A stretch of 64,000 nt of DNA from contig CM062290.1 in assembly GCA_031216915.1 (NCBI GenBank), positions 257,710,291 through 257,774,290 on the forward strand. Reading direction: 5' to 3'. Positions within the stretch are counted from its first letter, which is position 1. Every line of letters starts with the position of its first letter. The notes beneath the pieces are model-generated. The model was not told where the DNA came from. It worked only from the letters and a program-made list of their open reading frames with translations, and made no database searches. The position numbers and the translations under genes were made by a program. Below are positions 25,056-34,844 of the stretch, in pieces. The stretch comes from Pictodentalium vernedei. Lineage: Eukaryota; Mollusca; Scaphopoda; Dentaliida; Dentaliidae.

Positions 25056-25379
25056 GTCTTTCTTATGTCTTGATAGATTTTCAGACTTTTGCCTTGAAAG
25101 GCTACATATATTTCAATTCCACGCAATATATGAATACTTGTCAATGATAAAAAAGCAGTTTTCCAAAAATTTACATAGCCAAGCGTTTGGTTAGCCATCT
25201 CCAAATCATGTGAATGGTTAGTCGGTTAGAGTCATTTTTTAAATTTTGCACACTGCTAAATGGTAGCCCAAAAGAAAAGGTAGGGCAGACAGCAATAATA
25301 GTTAGTTATACAATAGAAAGAAACTCTATCAAACAAGAGTAGTTGTCAACATATCAGTCCAAACAGACCATGTACAAGG

Positions 25380-25640
25380 CTTCAAATTTTTGAGATTCGC
25401 TATTTTGAAATTTTGAGTTTGGTATTGGTATCAGTATTTTTGGGGAGGTACACAGAGGTATCAGTTTGGTATATAGCGTTTGACTTGAATGAGATTTGCA
25501 CATAGTACCAAAGGGGAATTCACATCAGGAAAAAACAGAATAAGTTGTTCCTGTATCATTCTACTGCAGTGCCACAAATGCCAGTGCCAATGAGCTCAAC
25601 ACTGCCATTCTTTTGCCAACACAAATCATATCTATACTGA
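25380..25640. mobile_element. Fragment of hAT-like MITE
   Basis: Shares gttttgg/gtatcagtatttttggg, catagtaccaaaggggaattcac and caatgagctcaacactgcc with 6090-6490 and 21065-21752. No clear ends. Confidence 0.5.
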
Positions 25641-26079
25641 GTCAAAAAAAGAAAGTATAATAAACTTTGAGGAGCAACTGTTTTAGTTAATTATCGACTT
25701 TAATCCCAAACAAATTATTGTAAATTCATATTTTGAGTCCAGCTGTATGAATTTGCATAATTTCATATTCTTACTGTTGGCAGTGTCACGCCAGGATGTT
25801 ATCGTATTCAAAACCTAAAAAATAATGTCAAACACAAACAAAATCTTAATTTCTGTACTCAAATCATGAAAGATATAATTAAATAAAAAATATCTACACT
25901 TTTCATAACAATATTTCAACTAAAACGTAAAACAGGCAGTTGGATATACTTTGAGTGGTATATTATGTGACACACATTCATGGATAGGACTCTTTGAACA
26001 TTTTTCAACAGTGTATAACATTCCTCAGCAATAATAAAGGCACATATTGACGTTGATCTCTTTCCAGAGTAGATAACGT

Positions 26080-26170
26080 CAATTATTTATTTATTGGGAT
26101 TTAATGACACTTTTGACAGCTAGGGTCACGTCATGTCGGACAGGTTTACGGGTGGAGGAAGCCAGAAAAT
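26080..26170 (-). repeat. SINE 3' fragment (antisense)
   Basis: ttatttattgggatttaatgac, gacagctagggtca, and gacaggtttacgggtggaggaag match the 3' part of the shared SINE body. Confidence 0.6.
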
Positions 26171-26241
26171 CAGCAGCAATTTTACAACCCCAAAGAAACA
26201 AATGAATAACGTTGTAAGAGAGTGGGTTGGTTTTGTAAGTA

Positions 26242-27758
26242 TACTCTCCCAAAAAAGAAAGTGTGCATGCTAAAAAATAACACTAAAAAAAGATATATAT
26301 CATTTTCATTCATGGAAATTTTATTCAAACACAGATGAATCAATTTGTGATCAACACGAGAAATTTCATTACACTACGACGAGTACTCTTGGTGCCATGG
26401 AGCGTCAAAGACACTAAGGGTCAAACACAAAAGTCACACACTCAATATCTGGTATGACCTCCGTCTGCATCGACTATAGCTGTGCATCTACGCCTCATGA
26501 AAGCGAACAAGTTAGCATGGAAGTGTTTTGGGATGCTGTTCCATATTCTGATAAGCTGTCTTTGGAGTTCCACAAGCGTTGACGGTGCATGGGGAAGCCG
26601 GCGTAGCTGATGTTTCATTTCGTCCCATACATGCTCAATGGGTGAGATATCGGGCGAATTTGCGGGCCAGGGAAGAACATCCACTTGTTGCTGCAGATAT
26701 TGTTGAACAACACGAGCTGCGTGGGGTCGGGCGTTGTCCTGCTGTAGAATGACGCCGGGGCCGTGACGTTGCAGAAATGGGACAACAACAGGTGTAAGCA
26801 CTTCATCACGATATCTGGCTGCATTGAGATTGCCATCAATAATGACCAGCTCAGTTCTGTTACGGGCAGTGATGCACCCCACACCATGAGAGACCCTCCC
26901 CCATAACCGTTTCGCTCCACGACACATGGATCTGCGTAGCGTTCGTTTCGACGTCTGTACACTCTCTGGCAGCCATCTGATGATGAAAGATGGAAACAAC
27001 ATTCATCTGTGAATAAAACATGTCGCCACCAGTGTAAGGGATGCCTGAGTTGTTGTCTACACCACTGCATCTGAGCACGACGATGACGTAACGTCAAAAT
27101 CGGACGAATTGCAGGTCTTTGAGGATGTAAGCCGTATTCTCTCAGCCGGTTGATTACTGTTTGAGGATGTATCCGTCTCAGGTTAGGGATGTTCCTGGCT
27201 GTCGTCGTTGCCATTTGTTGCCGGTTCCGGAGATGGACGACACGGATATACCAATCTTGTGCAGGGGTGGTAACTCGGGGTCTCCCGGAGCGGTGTCGGT
27301 CTCAAACGTCATCATGTTGTGCATGTCGATGAACTAGCCTGTCTACAGTGTTACGGTGGCAGTTCAAATGCTGGGCAACCTCTCTGTGTGTTCTGCCAGC
27401 TCTAATCATACCCAGGGCAAGGAGACGTTGATTCATTGTCAATCTTGGCATGCTAATATGGAGTCGTTTTAACAGCAGTGCAAGTTTGAATGTGAACGAT
27501 AGGAAGGCCTTACTTTAGTATTTAAATACCCAAGGATTTATACTGCTGCATGAATTTTCAGACTCTCCACGTGCAAAACATGCCTTTTCACAAACGTGCA
27601 GCACGTCATTTAATGTTAATGCAATTTTAACGGGGAAAGCTGTTTTTGTGTTCAATATAACTTATTCATGAACAGGTTAACACTCTTTACACCTACAAAA
27701 TTATTTTTTTGGAGTTTGTTCAATTTCTGCAACGCACACTTTCTTTTTTGGGCGAGTA
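26242..27758 (-). mobile_element. Tc1/mariner-type DNA transposon, about 1.52 kb
   Basis: TA dinucleotides flank inverted ends ctctcccaaaaaagaaagt (left) and ctcgcccaaaaaagaaagt (right, complement), both followed by gtgc. It encloses a transposase pseudogene on the minus strand. It lies in the long intron between Rap1GAP-like exons 6 and 7. Confidence 0.85.
26442..27451 (-). pseudogene. Tc1-family transposase, broken
   Basis: Would catalyse cut-and-paste transposition at TA sites. From ATG 27451-27449 it starts MPRLTMNQRL with an N-terminal helix-turn-helix, then the GRPRVTT linker. An in-frame TGA precedes DRHRSGRPRV. The DDE residues are visible: FTDE (first D), QQDNARPH (second D) and SPDISPIEHVWDE (E). 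A frameshift lies near 26880, just after GGSLMVWG; downstream the other frame carries GCITARNRTELV to the end HTRY. By my count 33 residues separate the second D and the E, where 34 is usual for Tc1. Length is near 336 codons, normal for the family. Not functional as it stands. Confidence 0.85.
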
Positions 27759-27889
27759 TAGAATTGAATTATCTTCTTTTATACTTTACTAACTGTTTTC
27801 TTATAATGAATAGCAGATAATATTTTCAAAAAGCATTTCCTGACAGGCCTGAAAAAAATCAATCTGATATTTGCAGAAAGAGCATGAAT

Positions 27890-28095
27890 TTTATGATGTT
27901 ATCCCATACAGTGGGCCAATTTATCTTCTGGGTACCTCTTTCTGTTTAGTTTTGAGACCCTGATTCAGAATGAAGTTCACAGAGGGTAACTTTAGTGATG
28001 CTACCCTGCTGTGCAGAGTAGCATCACTAAATTCACCCTCTGGGGACCTTATTTTGCAGATGACAGTCTGCTTATTTTCTGGCTTGTTTCCTGAG
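27890..28095. repeat. Dispersed hairpin repeat (copy 1; copy 2 at 55430-55640)
   Basis: Shares tatcccatacagtgggccaa, gatgctaccctgctgtgc and cattcaccctctggggacc with 55430-55640. Internal inverted repeat gtgatgctacc / ggtagcatcac-type around ctgctgtgc. Confidence 0.6.
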
Positions 28096-28741
28096 AAAGT
28101 AAACATTTTTCATGAAAACATGGCTTATGACCCCTTATTAGCATGAGGTTGTTGAGCAAAAATGGAAAAAATAAAAAAAAATTTGGTCAGCGATTTCTGT
28201 GAACAGTGCTGACCAGTTTTAGGAATTATGCTCAGCAAAAGGATAAATTACACAGTATGAGATACAAAGAATCTCAAAATCATCATGACTTGACATGAAA
28301 TTTCTTAACCTCATTCAAAAATGTTGATCTGAGACTTGGTAAGCCTAGTGAACTTGGTTCAAAAATTTCATATCAAATTGTGACTCATTAGAGATGCTAT
28401 ATTTAGAGAGATGGGCAGACAAATGAAATGGTAACCACTGAAAGATTAAAATACTTCACCATAATCACGTGTGATTCAGTTAATTCAATAGCCACTTTGC
28501 CAGTGAAAAATTTTCAATTAACAGGACTATTGCTACTAGCAGGAATTTTGTCATTTTCCTGCATTCTAGTTATAAACTGAGTATTTATTCAATCTTGTTT
28601 GACTGAGCTGAATATTGGATGTACTGAGACCAAATAAGTCTATAATTAAACAGGAATTCAGTGTAAATTTACTCCAATAAACCAAAAGATTAAAAATGTT
28701 TTTTTTATTCAATAAACAGGAGTTTAGTTAAACAGGAAAAT

Positions 28742-28836
28742 AGTGCAATGCAAAGCATTGCATATGCCTCCTCCTGCGATGTCAACATGGGCAATACAAA
28801 AGTCCAAAAAGGGGCACAACTGTGAAAACTGTGGTA
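28742..28836 (+). mobile_element. Family C element, 5' part (interrupted by DIRS-A)
   Basis: 5' palindrome gcaatgcaaagcattgc, then atatgcctcctcctgcgatg. The sequence stops at the DIRS-A border and resumes at 35932. Confidence 0.6.
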
Positions 28837-28871
28837 AATGTTAAAAAATCTATAGTAATTTATATATTTTT

Positions 28872-29067
28872 TATACTTACCAATGACCCAGACTTAGCTG
28901 GTGCTAACTCCACAAAAACCAGGGCCAAACACAAATTTTGCCCCCCAATCCCCAAAATTTGCATCCAAAACAAAAAGAAATCATGTCCTAAAGGACCTCC
29001 ATAGTACGACTCTACTGCGCATGCGCAGTGACGCAGTCGTCCCGAAATTGGCGCCAAATATCATTCT
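28872..29067. repeat. DIRS-A left inverted terminal repeat
   Basis: Complement of 35730-35925, apparently identical over about 190 bp apart from the outer edge (tacttacc here, tactgtacc in the right ITR complement). Contains the palindrome tgcgcatgcgca. The outermost ~35 bp (28837-28871) have no counterpart in the right ITR. Confidence 0.9.
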
Positions 29068-29141
29068 TACTGGCAGTGCCTGGTCAGCGCTATGTACTCA
29101 GCGGGGAGGCAAGAGTTCCCAACTCAGGGAGGGCCATCCCC

Positions 29142-29230
29142 GTCTGGGTCATTGGTAAGTATAAAAAATATATAAATTACTATAAATTTTTTAACATTTT
29201 TATACTGTACCAATGACCCAGACTTAGCTG
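29142..29230. repeat. DIRS-A internal complementary region (ICR)
   Basis: First half (gtctgggtcattggtaagta ... ttttttaac) is the complement of the left terminus, including its unique 35 bp, with one mismatch. Second half (atttttatactgtaccaatg ... agctg) is the complement of the right terminus. In DIRS elements this region is thought to template completion and joining of the ends of the circular DNA intermediate. Confidence 0.9.
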
Positions 29231-29840
29231 AATAGTAAACAGGCTGGAGGGCCTAGGACATAGAGGAAAATCCAATAAGCTCAATTATATAATAAAGAGG
29301 TAACCCCTTAAGGAGAAAAGGAGTATTAGGCTTTACATGTATCTTTCTTATTTAATATTAAATTAGAAAGATACACTACCCTTAATAATTGAGCACAATA
29401 ACATTCATGTTCTCTATTAACATCCAGTATAACCCTTATACTAATTATTTTTAAAGCAAGCCAATAAATAAAGTAGTCCAGAGAATTGAGACTCTTTATA
29501 ATCATTTAAAAGTGTCCGAGTATTGTATATTAAAGCCCGTTTGACACTTGACATATACAAATGCTTCACACCGAGCTACACTTTAAAAATAAGACATGAA
29601 TGAAATTAAACATTAATATTACACTTTAAAACCATCCCGGAAGCGACTCAGAAATACTGTCTTGGAGGAGGCATTCCCTTGCTTTTCACTATAAAGCAGG
29701 TGACCTAAGGGAACACCCCCCCCCCCCCCCCCCACCCCCCCCCCCCCACTTCCCCTGGGTCAAATAGCCCAGAGCGAAGAGGGCAGCCGGACGGAGTCAC
29801 TGCCGGAACAGAAAGCCTGCATAACTATAGTTGCAACTGT
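29231..29840 (-). other. DIRS-A 3' non-coding region with poly-C tract
   Basis: No ORF. A C homopolymer broken by an A lies at about 29718-29750 (G-run on the coding strand). The rest is AT-rich. Confidence 0.6.
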
Positions 29841-31058
29841 TTAGTGGACGACATTCTGAGCAACAGATAACGGACCTAAACAATGCAGGTCTCCAGAAAT
29901 GGACTCAATATTTCTGAGATAAAAATTAGTAAATGTGGAAGGCTGAGACCAATAAGCAGCCTTCATTAAATCTGTAATAGCAACACTATTAGCATAAGCC
30001 CAGGAAGTAGAAAGAGCTCTTACTTCATGAGCAGAAATCTCAAGCACAGACTGCTGAGAAGAAGATAAATCTTCATACGCAGTACGGATAGTTAACTGAA
30101 TCCATCTAGCAATAGAATGGACTGAAATGTCCTTTCTATTAGGCATCAAAGACAGAAAGAAACGTTTCCGTCCCTTTCTGATGAACTGAGATCTCTGTTT
30201 ATAGATACGTAGTGCTCTAACAGGACAGAGTAAAGGCCTACGCCCGTCTGAAGACGGAAGAGCCTTAATAACAATAGGTTCCGGATATTTATTAGGAGCC
30301 GGATTCTTAGCTAAAAAACCGACATTAGTAGTGAAGGTGATAGTGTTCCCAACACTACGATAATGAGAATCATCCACCGATAGTGCATGAAGCTCACTGA
30401 CTCTTCTGGCAGAAGAGAAAGCTAAGAGAAAAGCTGTCTTATAAGATAAGAATTTGAAATCTACTGTCCCAAGAGGTTCAAATGGCTTTTCCTTCAATTT
30501 AAGGAGAACCCAAGCTAAATTCCACTTAGGAATTAATCTAAGAGTTCTGGGTCTATTTATCGAAAAGTTTCTAACCAATTTCGATAAAGAGACATTAGAT
30601 CCAATTTGTAAACTATCATGATGTGCATAGGTATCAGATAACATAGATCTATAACCCTTTATAGTAACAGGCTGCAGTTTGATTTCGTCAAACAAGTATA
30701 CTAGAAAGTTAGCAATGTCTGGTATAGAGGGATCAAATATATCTACAGAATGATCCCTACACCAACGACGGAAAACCTTCCACTTAGCCGCATAGTTTAG
30801 CGAAGAGGAGGTCCTCCTACAGTTAGAAATCGCGTCCACTGCTCGTCCTGTAAAGTGCTTGCCATGCAAGAAGGACCGCACAACGGAAAAACGTGAAGGT
30901 TGAGACCTTGCGGGTTGTGATGGAGTTGGCGCGATTTCCCCTGCGAAAGAAGATCCTCTCGTGGAGGCAGCTTCCGCGGTAGGTCCCACAACAGACACCT
31001 GAGTAGATTTATCCACGGTCTCTGTGGCGACAGAGATGCTACCAACAGAATCTTGCAT
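29841..31058 (-). CDS. DIRS-A tyrosine recombinase (YR)
   Basis: Integrates the circular element copy by site-specific strand exchange through a covalent 3'-phosphotyrosine link. I chose ATG 31058-31056, giving 405 residues, because the upstream part of the open frame only overlaps RT coding. An N-terminal SAM-like/core-binding part lies at about residues 70-165 (WKVFRRWC, IKGYRSMLS). The catalytic part has ARRVSELHAL (Arg 219), HEVR (His 344, Arg 347), a Trp at 370 and the nucleophile in FTNFYLR (Tyr 380). All key residues are present. The first 262 nt overlap the RT ORF in another frame, usual for DIRS. Expression route (internal start or readthrough) is not known. Confidence 0.9.
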   Translation of the reverse strand: MQDSVGSISVATETVDKSTQVSVVGPTAEAASTRGSSFAGEIAPTPSQPARSQPSRFSVVRSFLHGKHFTGRAVDAISNCRRTSSSLNYAAKWKVFRRWCRDHSVDIFDPSIPDIANFLVYLFDEIKLQPVTIKGYRSMLSDTYAHHDSLQIGSNVSLSKLVRNFSINRPRTLRLIPKWNLAWVLLKLKEKPFEPLGTVDFKFLSYKTAFLLAFSSARRVSELHALSVDDSHYRSVGNTITFTTNVGFLAKNPAPNKYPEPIVIKALPSSDGRRPLLCPVRALRIYKQRSQFIRKGRKRFFLSLMPNRKDISVHSIARWIQLTIRTAYEDLSSSQQSVLEISAHEVRALSTSWAYANSVAITDLMKAAYWSQPSTFTNFYLRNIESISGDLHCLGPLSVAQNVVH

Positions 31059-32941
31059 TGAGATTGTTTTATCTTTAGCAATACTTGTTGAATTAACGGC
31101 GCTGGAGGATACGCATATCCTATCATTCCGTCCCAAGGGATCGACAGAGCGTCTACTGCAAATGCTCTTGGATCCGGACACGGGGACACATACGTCTGCA
31201 ACTGATTGTTGAGATGTGTCGCAAATAAGTCTATCATTGGCCGTTCCCATTGGTAGCAAATCTGATTGAATACTTGTTTGTTGAGAGTCCACTCCGACGG
31301 CAACAAGCGACCCTTTCGTGAAAGGGAGTCTGCTAGCACATTCAGACGACCCGGTATGTGATGGACCGAAAGAAGAACGTGATGTTCCAACGCAAACAGA
31401 AGGATTCTTTCCGTTAGATTGAACAACGGAACTGAATGAGTGCCTCCCTGATTCCGAATATACGCCACTACTGTCGTATTGTCGGATAGGATTTGGACAT
31501 GAGCATCGTGAATAATGTCTATCCAGTGACGTAACGCAAGCCAAATTGACATCATTTCCTTGATGTTTATGTGCTTGCACAGGAATTGCGGATCCCAAAG
31601 ACCCTGGCATCTCGAATCCGTTGGGATTAATGATGCACCCCAACCTGTTTGACTGGCATCCGTCATAATGGTAAAACTCGGATCCGGCAACTGCAGCGGA
31701 ACTCCTTGAGTTAACCACTGAATGTTTGCCCAAGTCTGAATCTCTTGTTTCACTTGATCTGACAAGAGAACGTCTACATCGAGCGAATGAATTTTCACAC
31801 TCCAATTCTGAGTCAGGAAAATTTGAAGAGGCCGTGTGCGTAGCCGTCCCATCGGAATGAGATCCGCGGCGGCTCCGCACAGACCTATCAGTCTCATAAA
31901 TTCTCTCGCCGTGACTTTGTTTGTATTCAGACAATAGCGAGCGTAACAACTGACTAATTTCGCTCTGGTTAACGGCAGACGAACGAGATTGTTGTGCGTC
32001 TCGAAGCTCATTCCCAGATGAGTGAATGACTTGGACGGCACCAGATCCGACTTCTCCTCGTTTACTATGAAACCGAGACGTCGGAGCAATAGAAGAAGAT
32101 TCTGAACATCGTTCTGAAGCGTTAACTCGTTGCCGTACCTCTGAAGAATGTCGTCCAGGTAGGCCGACGTTACCGCAGACGAATGAGCTCGGAAGTAGAT
32201 CATTACCGAGTTCATTACCCGAGTGAAAGCCCAGGGTGCTAGATTCAATCCGAAGCACATGGCCCGGAACTGATACACCACTCCTAGGACTGCGAAGCGT
32301 AGATACTTTCGGAATGTCGGATGTACCATGACGTGAAAGTACGCATCTTTGAGATCTATGCTCGTTGCATAATCGTTCACCCGAATACTCGCTCTGACCG
32401 ATCGAATCGTCTCCATATAAAACTTCGGAGCGACGATCAGCTTGTTTATCCAGCTCAAATCTATGACTGGACGGAACGAGCCGTCCTGGTTTTCTACGAC
32501 CTCTACCGCGTTCTTCATTAAAAAAGACTGCACCTCTGATAGCAGAGCGTCTCTTTTCTGAGGATTTGACGGAAGATGAGTCCACTTTGGACTTCGAGTT
32601 AATGGAGGCTTTCGTTTGAAGGATATCTTTAGACCTTCCGAAGTCACTCCTCTCACCCACGGGTCGTCCGTAATCGACGCCCACTCTTGAGAAAAACTCG
32701 ACAACCTTCCGCCAACCGGAACGCGATAGAGGTTTAAGCCATCACCTCCTGGATCTGCGAGGCCTGCGGTAGGAGAAACCACGACTTCCACGACCCGCAC
32801 CTCGCCTCGTCGACCTCGGGGCGTCCGACCGATTGTCCCGGCCTGAAGGACGTCCCGAACGAGAGTCGCTATCTTGACGGTCTCTCGAATAAGAGCTAGA
32901 GGACGCACCGGAACCTCTATAGGAACCTCTCTTGGGCGCAT
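30797..32941 (-). CDS. DIRS-A reverse transcriptase / RNase H / methyltransferase-like ORF
   Basis: Copies element RNA into DNA. The frame is open from 33067; the first convenient ATG is 32941-32939, giving 714 residues. Numbers here count from the open frame (756). An N-terminal VGGRLSSFSQEW is typical of DIRS RT. RT motifs: FRPVIDLS (~198), SIDLKDAYFHV with Asp 238, FGLNLAPWAF (272), YLDD (303-306), LGM (351). RNase H: TDAS (Asp 470), Glu 504, LSDN (Asp 529), LADSLSR (Asp 580). The C-terminal 600-700 (MIDLFATHLN, AYPPAPLIQQVL) resembles the methyltransferase-like domain known from DIRS. No break seen. Overlaps the gag-like ORF and the YR ORF. Confidence 0.92.
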   Translation of the reverse strand: MRPREVPIEVPVRPLALIRETVKIATLVRDVLQAGTIGRTPRGRRGEVRVVEVVVSPTAGLADPGGDGLNLYRVPVGGRLSSFSQEWASITDDPWVRGVTSEGLKISFKRKPPLTRSPKWTHLPSNPQKRDALLSEVQSFLMKNAVEVVENQDGSFRPVIDLSWINKLIVAPKFYMETIRSVRASIRVNDYATSIDLKDAYFHVMVHPTFRKYLRFAVLGVVYQFRAMCFGLNLAPWAFTRVMNSVMIYFRAHSSAVTSAYLDDILQRYGNELTLQNDVQNLLLLLRRLGFIVNEEKSDLVPSKSFTHLGMSFETHNNLVRLPLTRAKLVSCYARYCLNTNKVTAREFMRLIGLCGAAADLIPMGRLRTRPLQIFLTQNWSVKIHSLDVDVLLSDQVKQEIQTWANIQWLTQGVPLQLPDPSFTIMTDASQTGWGASLIPTDSRCQGLWDPQFLCKHINIKEMMSIWLALRHWIDIIHDAHVQILSDNTTVVAYIRNQGGTHSVPLFNLTERILLFALEHHVLLSVHHIPGRLNVLADSLSRKGRLLPSEWTLNKQVFNQICYQWERPMIDLFATHLNNQLQTYVSPCPDPRAFAVDALSIPWDGMIGYAYPPAPLIQQVLLKIKQSQCKILLVASLSPQRPWINLLRCLLWDLPRKLPPREDLLSQGKSRQLHHNPQGLNLHVFPLCGPSCMASTLQDEQWTRFLTVGGPPLR

Positions 32942-34844
32942 AAGACCCAGAAGTGCCCGCCTTATTCGTGTCTGCTGTATCCAACCTTTTAGGAGCGGAT
33001 CTGAACAACAGAGAATCACTAGCTTTCTTTTTAATATTATCATAAATAGCGGAAAGCTTGCCGTCAAAAAGAAGATCTCCTGAGACCGAAGCGACTCTAA
33101 GAGAGTTCTTCACCTTAGAATCCACTAGTGTGGATGTAGCCAGGGCTGCGTCACGTCTAACCAACTCCAGATTAGCCACTGAAAGGGCGGAGTTACACGT
33201 GGAATAAGCTACTGCCCTTGAAAGAAGTCTTAAGGAGGATTGTATATCCTGAAACTCTTCCCCTTGAAGGCGCAGTGATAACGCCTTAGTAAGGTGATCT
33301 GCGTAAGATAAGGCATCTAAATTGGCTCTGTTAGACGCAATAGCTGTTTCCAACACTGCGGTTGGAATAGAAGCTGACGACGGTAATGATAGCTCTAAGT
33401 CTTCCGCCTCGTCGTCCATACGCAGAGGAACTCTCGGTATACCCTGACCTGCCGTGTCGAATTTATTCCTTGCATTAATGAAAGGCAGGTTGAGAGTATT
33501 TGCGGACAAGAAACCTGCTTTCCCCGTCCTGGAAGCAAGTTTAAAAATAGCGTCGTTCAATAATTCAAATGTTCTTGCAACATTATTGGACTGCGACGGA
33601 AACTCGGGAGCGATGTCCCTGAACCGCTCAAAAAATTCAGAGTCCAATGACGCTATAATTCTCCTGTCCGGAAGCGCAGCAGTCTGGCCCGACGGAACAA
33701 CTTGAGGAAGAAAGTGCCGGATGAAGTCCACGGCAGCTTTATGTTGTTCCGAAAGGGATAGCTCCAATTCATCCGTATCCCTTTCACCATCCGGTCGGAC
33801 CTCCCGATGTTCCCGGTCGTCCGCCCCCGATGCTTCGGCGGAGCGTACCGACCCAGCGCCGTCGGATAATTCTCGATCCGACACCGTTTCTGTCGGCTGC
33901 TGGGATGCTGCGATAAGCTGTGCTATCTGCACTAGAATGTCCGACGTCGAGACCTGCGGAGGAGCGGTCTTTCGCTGCTTCGCCGAGGGCAGCTCCGCAT
34001 CAGATGGCTCCCGCATACTTTTCCTATGCGAACGTCCGGAGTCCATCGGTCTCGAATCCCTGGCTGCCGGATGGTGTGACCTGGTCGCCGAAGAATCCTT
34101 CATCGGTGAAGCTGGCAAAATATCGGAGGTCACGCAGCCAAGGTGCGGTCGTGTGCGCCGACGAGAAGAGGAAGCCTTAACAGTCTCTGCGGACTGCTTA
34201 TACAACGGAGCGTCCCGAGCGACGGACGTATGCTCCGCTAAAGACACATTTTGTACCACAACATCTGGTCCCAGATGTTGTTGTACGAGAGAGGGGCCTC
34301 TCTCGCTCGCGGCCCGGCTGGACCTGGACGAGCTAGGAACCGGACTAAAAGGCTTCCTCCGTTCTCGTTCCCTATCCGCCGTCACTGGGTGTGCATCTAT
34401 TATTTTTATAGTGCTCGCATCACCCAAAATTTCCTCTTGGACCGCATCGGACGAACCCGGCTGCCGAACCATTCGGTGAATGGACGCTACACCGGGCGAG
34501 CTAGCGGACGACATTTGTCTAATCTCCATGAGCACTTTTGCCGCTAGCTCTGAATTTATTTGTGACGACGGACGCACACTTGAAGAAGATAACATGGAAA
34601 CATCACCCTGTTCTGGTTCCTCTGAAATAGAAACTGAGAGAGTAGAGTGACCTTGTGGAGAAAGAGCCGGCATCGCTCTTTCTCCAGAAACAACATATCG
34701 TGACACACGTTTCCAATGTTTCTCATCCCAATGTTCACATATAGGACAGGGATTAATGCGAGAACACTGACTACAATTAATACAATGATCATGAAAGTCA
34801 GAGGAAGATTTCTTCCTATTACAATTTGCACAAAGTCCCTTCAT
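32742..34844 (-). CDS. DIRS-A gag-like ORF1 protein
   Basis: Probably binds element RNA and packages it. The start is ATG 34844-34842 (the open frame extends 17 codons upstream without ATG), giving 700 residues. Near the N-terminus three CxxC pairs (CANC, CSQC, CPIC within MKGLCANCNRKK...CPICEHW) look like a zinc-binding module. The middle is Ser/Glu-rich with little recognisable fold, followed by a helical region (ANLELVRRDAALATS, DSKVKNSLRVAS). The last ~60 residues are Ser/Arg/Gly-rich (SGRPSGRDNRSDAPRSTRR), a nucleic-acid-binding tail. It ends at a TGA at 32744-32742, after which the same frame stays open into the recombinase ORF. Confidence 0.8.
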   Translation of the reverse strand: MKGLCANCNRKKSSSDFHDHCINCSQCSRINPCPICEHWDEKHWKRVSRYVVSGERAMPALSPQGHSTLSVSISEEPEQGDVSMLSSSSVRPSSQINSELAAKVLMEIRQMSSASSPGVASIHRMVRQPGSSDAVQEEILGDASTIKIIDAHPVTADRERERRKPFSPVPSSSRSSRAASERGPSLVQQHLGPDVVVQNVSLAEHTSVARDAPLYKQSAETVKASSSRRRTRPHLGCVTSDILPASPMKDSSATRSHHPAARDSRPMDSGRSHRKSMREPSDAELPSAKQRKTAPPQVSTSDILVQIAQLIAASQQPTETVSDRELSDGAGSVRSAEASGADDREHREVRPDGERDTDELELSLSEQHKAAVDFIRHFLPQVVPSGQTAALPDRRIIASLDSEFFERFRDIAPEFPSQSNNVARTFELLNDAIFKLASRTGKAGFLSANTLNLPFINARNKFDTAGQGIPRVPLRMDDEAEDLELSLPSSASIPTAVLETAIASNRANLDALSYADHLTKALSLRLQGEEFQDIQSSLRLLSRAVAYSTCNSALSVANLELVRRDAALATSTLVDSKVKNSLRVASVSGDLLFDGKLSAIYDNIKKKASDSLLFRSAPKRLDTADTNKAGTSGSYAPKRGSYRGSGASSSSYSRDRQDSDSRSGRPSGRDNRSDAPRSTRRGAGRGSRGFSYRRPRRSRR

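Noticed and set aside
25630-25670. Second Tc1-like terminus (actgagtcaaaaaaagaaagt)
   Set aside because: Resembles the Tc1 end at 26242, but no partner end or transposase relic was found nearby.
33721-34479. 252-residue plus-strand open frame
   Set aside because: It is the antisense shadow of the gag-like ORF of DIRS-A; no independent domain.
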